A stretch of DNA of 7,292 bases from Alphaproteobacteria bacterium (lineage in GTDB: Bacteria; Pseudomonadota; Alphaproteobacteria; UBA8366): contig JAOTYV010000254.1 of NCBI GenBank assembly GCA_029861675.1, positions 1 to 7,292 on the forward strand, in the 5' to 3' direction. A model generated the notes under the pieces. The model made no database searches and was not told where the DNA came from. It saw only the letters and a list, made by a program, of their open reading frames with translations. This document shows positions 6,430-7,292 of the stretch, one piece after another. The position numbers were made by a program, and so were the translations under genes. Position 1 is the stretch's first letter, and each line of letters starts with the position of its first letter.

Positions 6430-6707
6430 CGGGGCCAATATTCGAAGATCAGGCGCTGCGCAAAATACAACAACAGCAGTAGCACGATCGGCGACAGGTC
6501 GATCCCGCCCAAATTCGGCAGGAACCGGCGAATCGGCCGCATCGCCGGTTCGGTGACCCGATACAGGAAATCGCCCACCAGGTAGACGAAGCGGTTTTGT
6601 GTGTTGATCACGTTGAAGGCGATCAGCCAGCTTAACACCACCTGAAGAATGATGATCCAGACGTAAAGATCGATCACTGTCGTGATCAACCACAAAATCG
6701 CATTCAT
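6426..6707 (-). CDS. YggT-family membrane protein
   Basis: This 93-residue protein has the single-repeat YggT layout. A first membrane segment (about residues 4-30, [20 protein letters not shown] then LSWL) is followed by a hydrophilic loop with [20 protein letters not shown] (38-57) and [17 protein letters not shown] (58-74). A second membrane segment, [13 protein letters not shown], lies at 75-87. The [11 protein letters not shown]...GIDLSP signature is diagnostic. The family is implicated in osmotic tolerance and membrane or division-related processes in other bacteria, with no settled mechanism. ATG 6707 has a weak CAGG nine bases upstream. It is the first gene of a minus-strand cluster with DUF167 and folD, and its stop overlaps the DUF167 start. 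Confidence 0.93.
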   Translation of the reverse strand: MNAILWLITTVIDLYVWIIILQVVLSWLIAFNVINTQNRFVYLVGDFLYRVTEPAMRPIRRFLPNLGGIDLSPIVLLLLLYFAQRLIFEYWPR

Positions 6708-6742
6708 GGATTAGGACCTGTTGCCGGTTTTCTTCCGCGGGC

Positions 6743-6772
6743 AACCTAGCGGTAACCGGCGAAGGGTGGCAA
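6743..6772 (-). promoter_or_regulatory. Weak candidate promoter of the yggT-DUF167-folD cluster
   Basis: On the minus strand TTGCCA (6772-6767) and TAGGTT (6748-6743) are spaced by 18 bases and would give a leader of about 30 bases before yggT. The -10 matches consensus at only three positions, so this is tentative. It is the best pair I could find in the 160-base gap shared with the tRNA gene. Confidence 0.25.
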
Positions 6773-6792
6773 GGGGCGTGTGCTCGCCGCGC

Positions 6793-6821
6793 TTGACAGC
6801 GGGCGTCAGTGTTCACATATT
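6793..6821 (+). promoter_or_regulatory. Promoter of the tRNA-Ala gene
   Basis: A perfect TTGACA (6793-6798) and CATATT (6816-6821) are separated by 17 bases, the best sigma-70-type match in the window. Transcription would start near 6828, leaving about 40 bases of 5' leader for RNase P to remove before the mature tRNA end at 6868. Confidence 0.7.
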
Positions 6822-6867
6822 CCGCTCGCTCCCGGCGCATCGATCGGCCGCCGGCGGGCATAGCGAT

Positions 6868-6943
<76 letters not shown>

Positions 6944-7143
6944 CTTATTTTAACGAGTAATATTAATATGTTACGCAGAATCGCAAGTGCGCGGTTTTCC
7001 GCGGGTTTGGCGCATAGTCTGTGCCTCATTCATGGCCGAGAGACGCGGAAAGAGACGCTCGTCGCGCCGACTTAGCCAGTCGTCTCTGTCGGCCGATTTC
7101 AGTGTCCATAACTTGCCGGATGTTGCAGGCCCGAATCACGGGA
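6944..7143. other. Non-coding spacer between tRNA-Ala and the recombinase-like 3' end
   Basis: No gene is visible in these 200 bases. The first 30 or so are strikingly AT-rich compared with the rest of the window. Two short hairpins follow (6990-7003 and 7009-7025). A larger dyad comes next: GCCGAGAGACG (7036-7045 region) and a second AGAGACG (7051-7057) face CGTCTCTGTCGGC (7081-7093). The composition shift directly after the tRNA 3' end, with a recombinase-like gene beyond, would suit the edge of an integrated element, but no attachment repeat can be identified within the window. Confidence 0.5.
6990..7003 (+). terminator. Possible weak terminator of the tRNA-Ala transcript
   Basis: A perfect 5-bp stem CGCGG/CCGCG closes a TTTT loop and is followed by GGTTTGG rather than a clean U tract. 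A second hairpin (GGCGCA/TGTGCC, 7009-7025, five-base loop) follows at once. Either could end the tRNA transcript, but neither is a canonical intrinsic terminator. Confidence 0.25.
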
Positions 7144-7292
7144 TTATCCGTCGTTGAAACCCAGTACCCGGCGCTGTTCGGGCCACGCCAGCGGCAGGCG
7201 CACCCGCTTCAGGCGCACGGCGGTCAAGTCGACCGGGTGCCGGCCATCGAGAATCGCCTCGACGATGTCGGGGGCGAGAAAGGCGAGCGGCA
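7144..7292 (-). CDS. C-terminal end of a probable serine site-specific recombinase
   Basis: A minus-strand frame enters from the right edge and ends at TAA (7146-7144), giving the last 48 residues of a larger protein. The tail reads PLAFLAPDIVEAILDGRHP, then VDLTAVRLKRVRLPLAWPEQ, then RRVLGFNDG. The LAPDIVEAILDGR.P..LT...L......PL.W..QR..LGF pattern is, from my recollection of the family, the C-terminal tail of large serine recombinases common on alphaproteobacterial phages and integrative elements. These proteins cut and rejoin DNA at attachment sites using an N-terminal catalytic serine, which lies outside this window. Whether the gene is intact or a remnant cannot be judged. It reads toward the tRNA-Ala gene 200 bases away. 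Confidence 0.65.
   Translation of the reverse strand, partial: PLAFLAPDIVEAILDGRHPVDLTAVRLKRVRLPLAWPEQRRVLGFNDG

Overview
The window is GC-rich chromosomal DNA that looks alphaproteobacterial, plausibly from a Rhodospirillales-like lineage. The support is the gene content: an IalB-family secreted protein, a DUF3253 protein, an NnrU-type membrane protein and a yggT-DUF167-folD cluster. Strong codon bias opens long spurious frames opposite the real genes. Most of the window is ordinary housekeeping sequence, and I did not find a convincing new multi-gene system.

Layout, left to right. At the left edge is the start of a minus-strand quinone oxidoreductase-type gene, running off the window. Opposite and divergent is a SpoU/TrmH-type RNA 2'-O-methyltransferase (262-795, +). 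It is followed on the same strand by an IalB-like secreted protein (872-1396), the rRNA/tRNA m2A methyltransferase rlmN (1508-2644) and argininosuccinate synthase argG (2733-3953). A minus-strand NnrU-family membrane gene (3955-4647) converges on argG with one base between the stop codons. Divergent from it is a small DUF3253 gene (4738-5040, +). Next comes an intergenic block (5041-5198) with two related hairpins that probably terminate the converging transcripts. The minus-strand cluster yggT (6707-6426), DUF167 (6429-6085) and folD (6092-5199) follows, its genes overlapping by 3 and 8 bases. Divergent from that cluster is a tRNA-Ala with anticodon CGC (6868-6943, +) behind a near-consensus promoter. 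The right edge holds a 200-base AT-richer and dyad-bearing spacer, then the 3' end of a minus-strand gene whose C-terminus resembles serine site-specific recombinases.

How the genes relate: rlmN and the SpoU enzyme both modify RNA but are not visibly co-transcribed. argG (arginine synthesis) and folD (one-carbon folate metabolism) are independent core metabolic genes. The most interesting observations are candidate promoters sitting almost on the start codons of ialB, rlmN and nnrU (possible leaderless mRNAs), the paired CTTCGAC/CGCTCAG palindromic repeats, and a recombinase C-terminus beside a tRNA gene, which could mark the edge of an integrated element.
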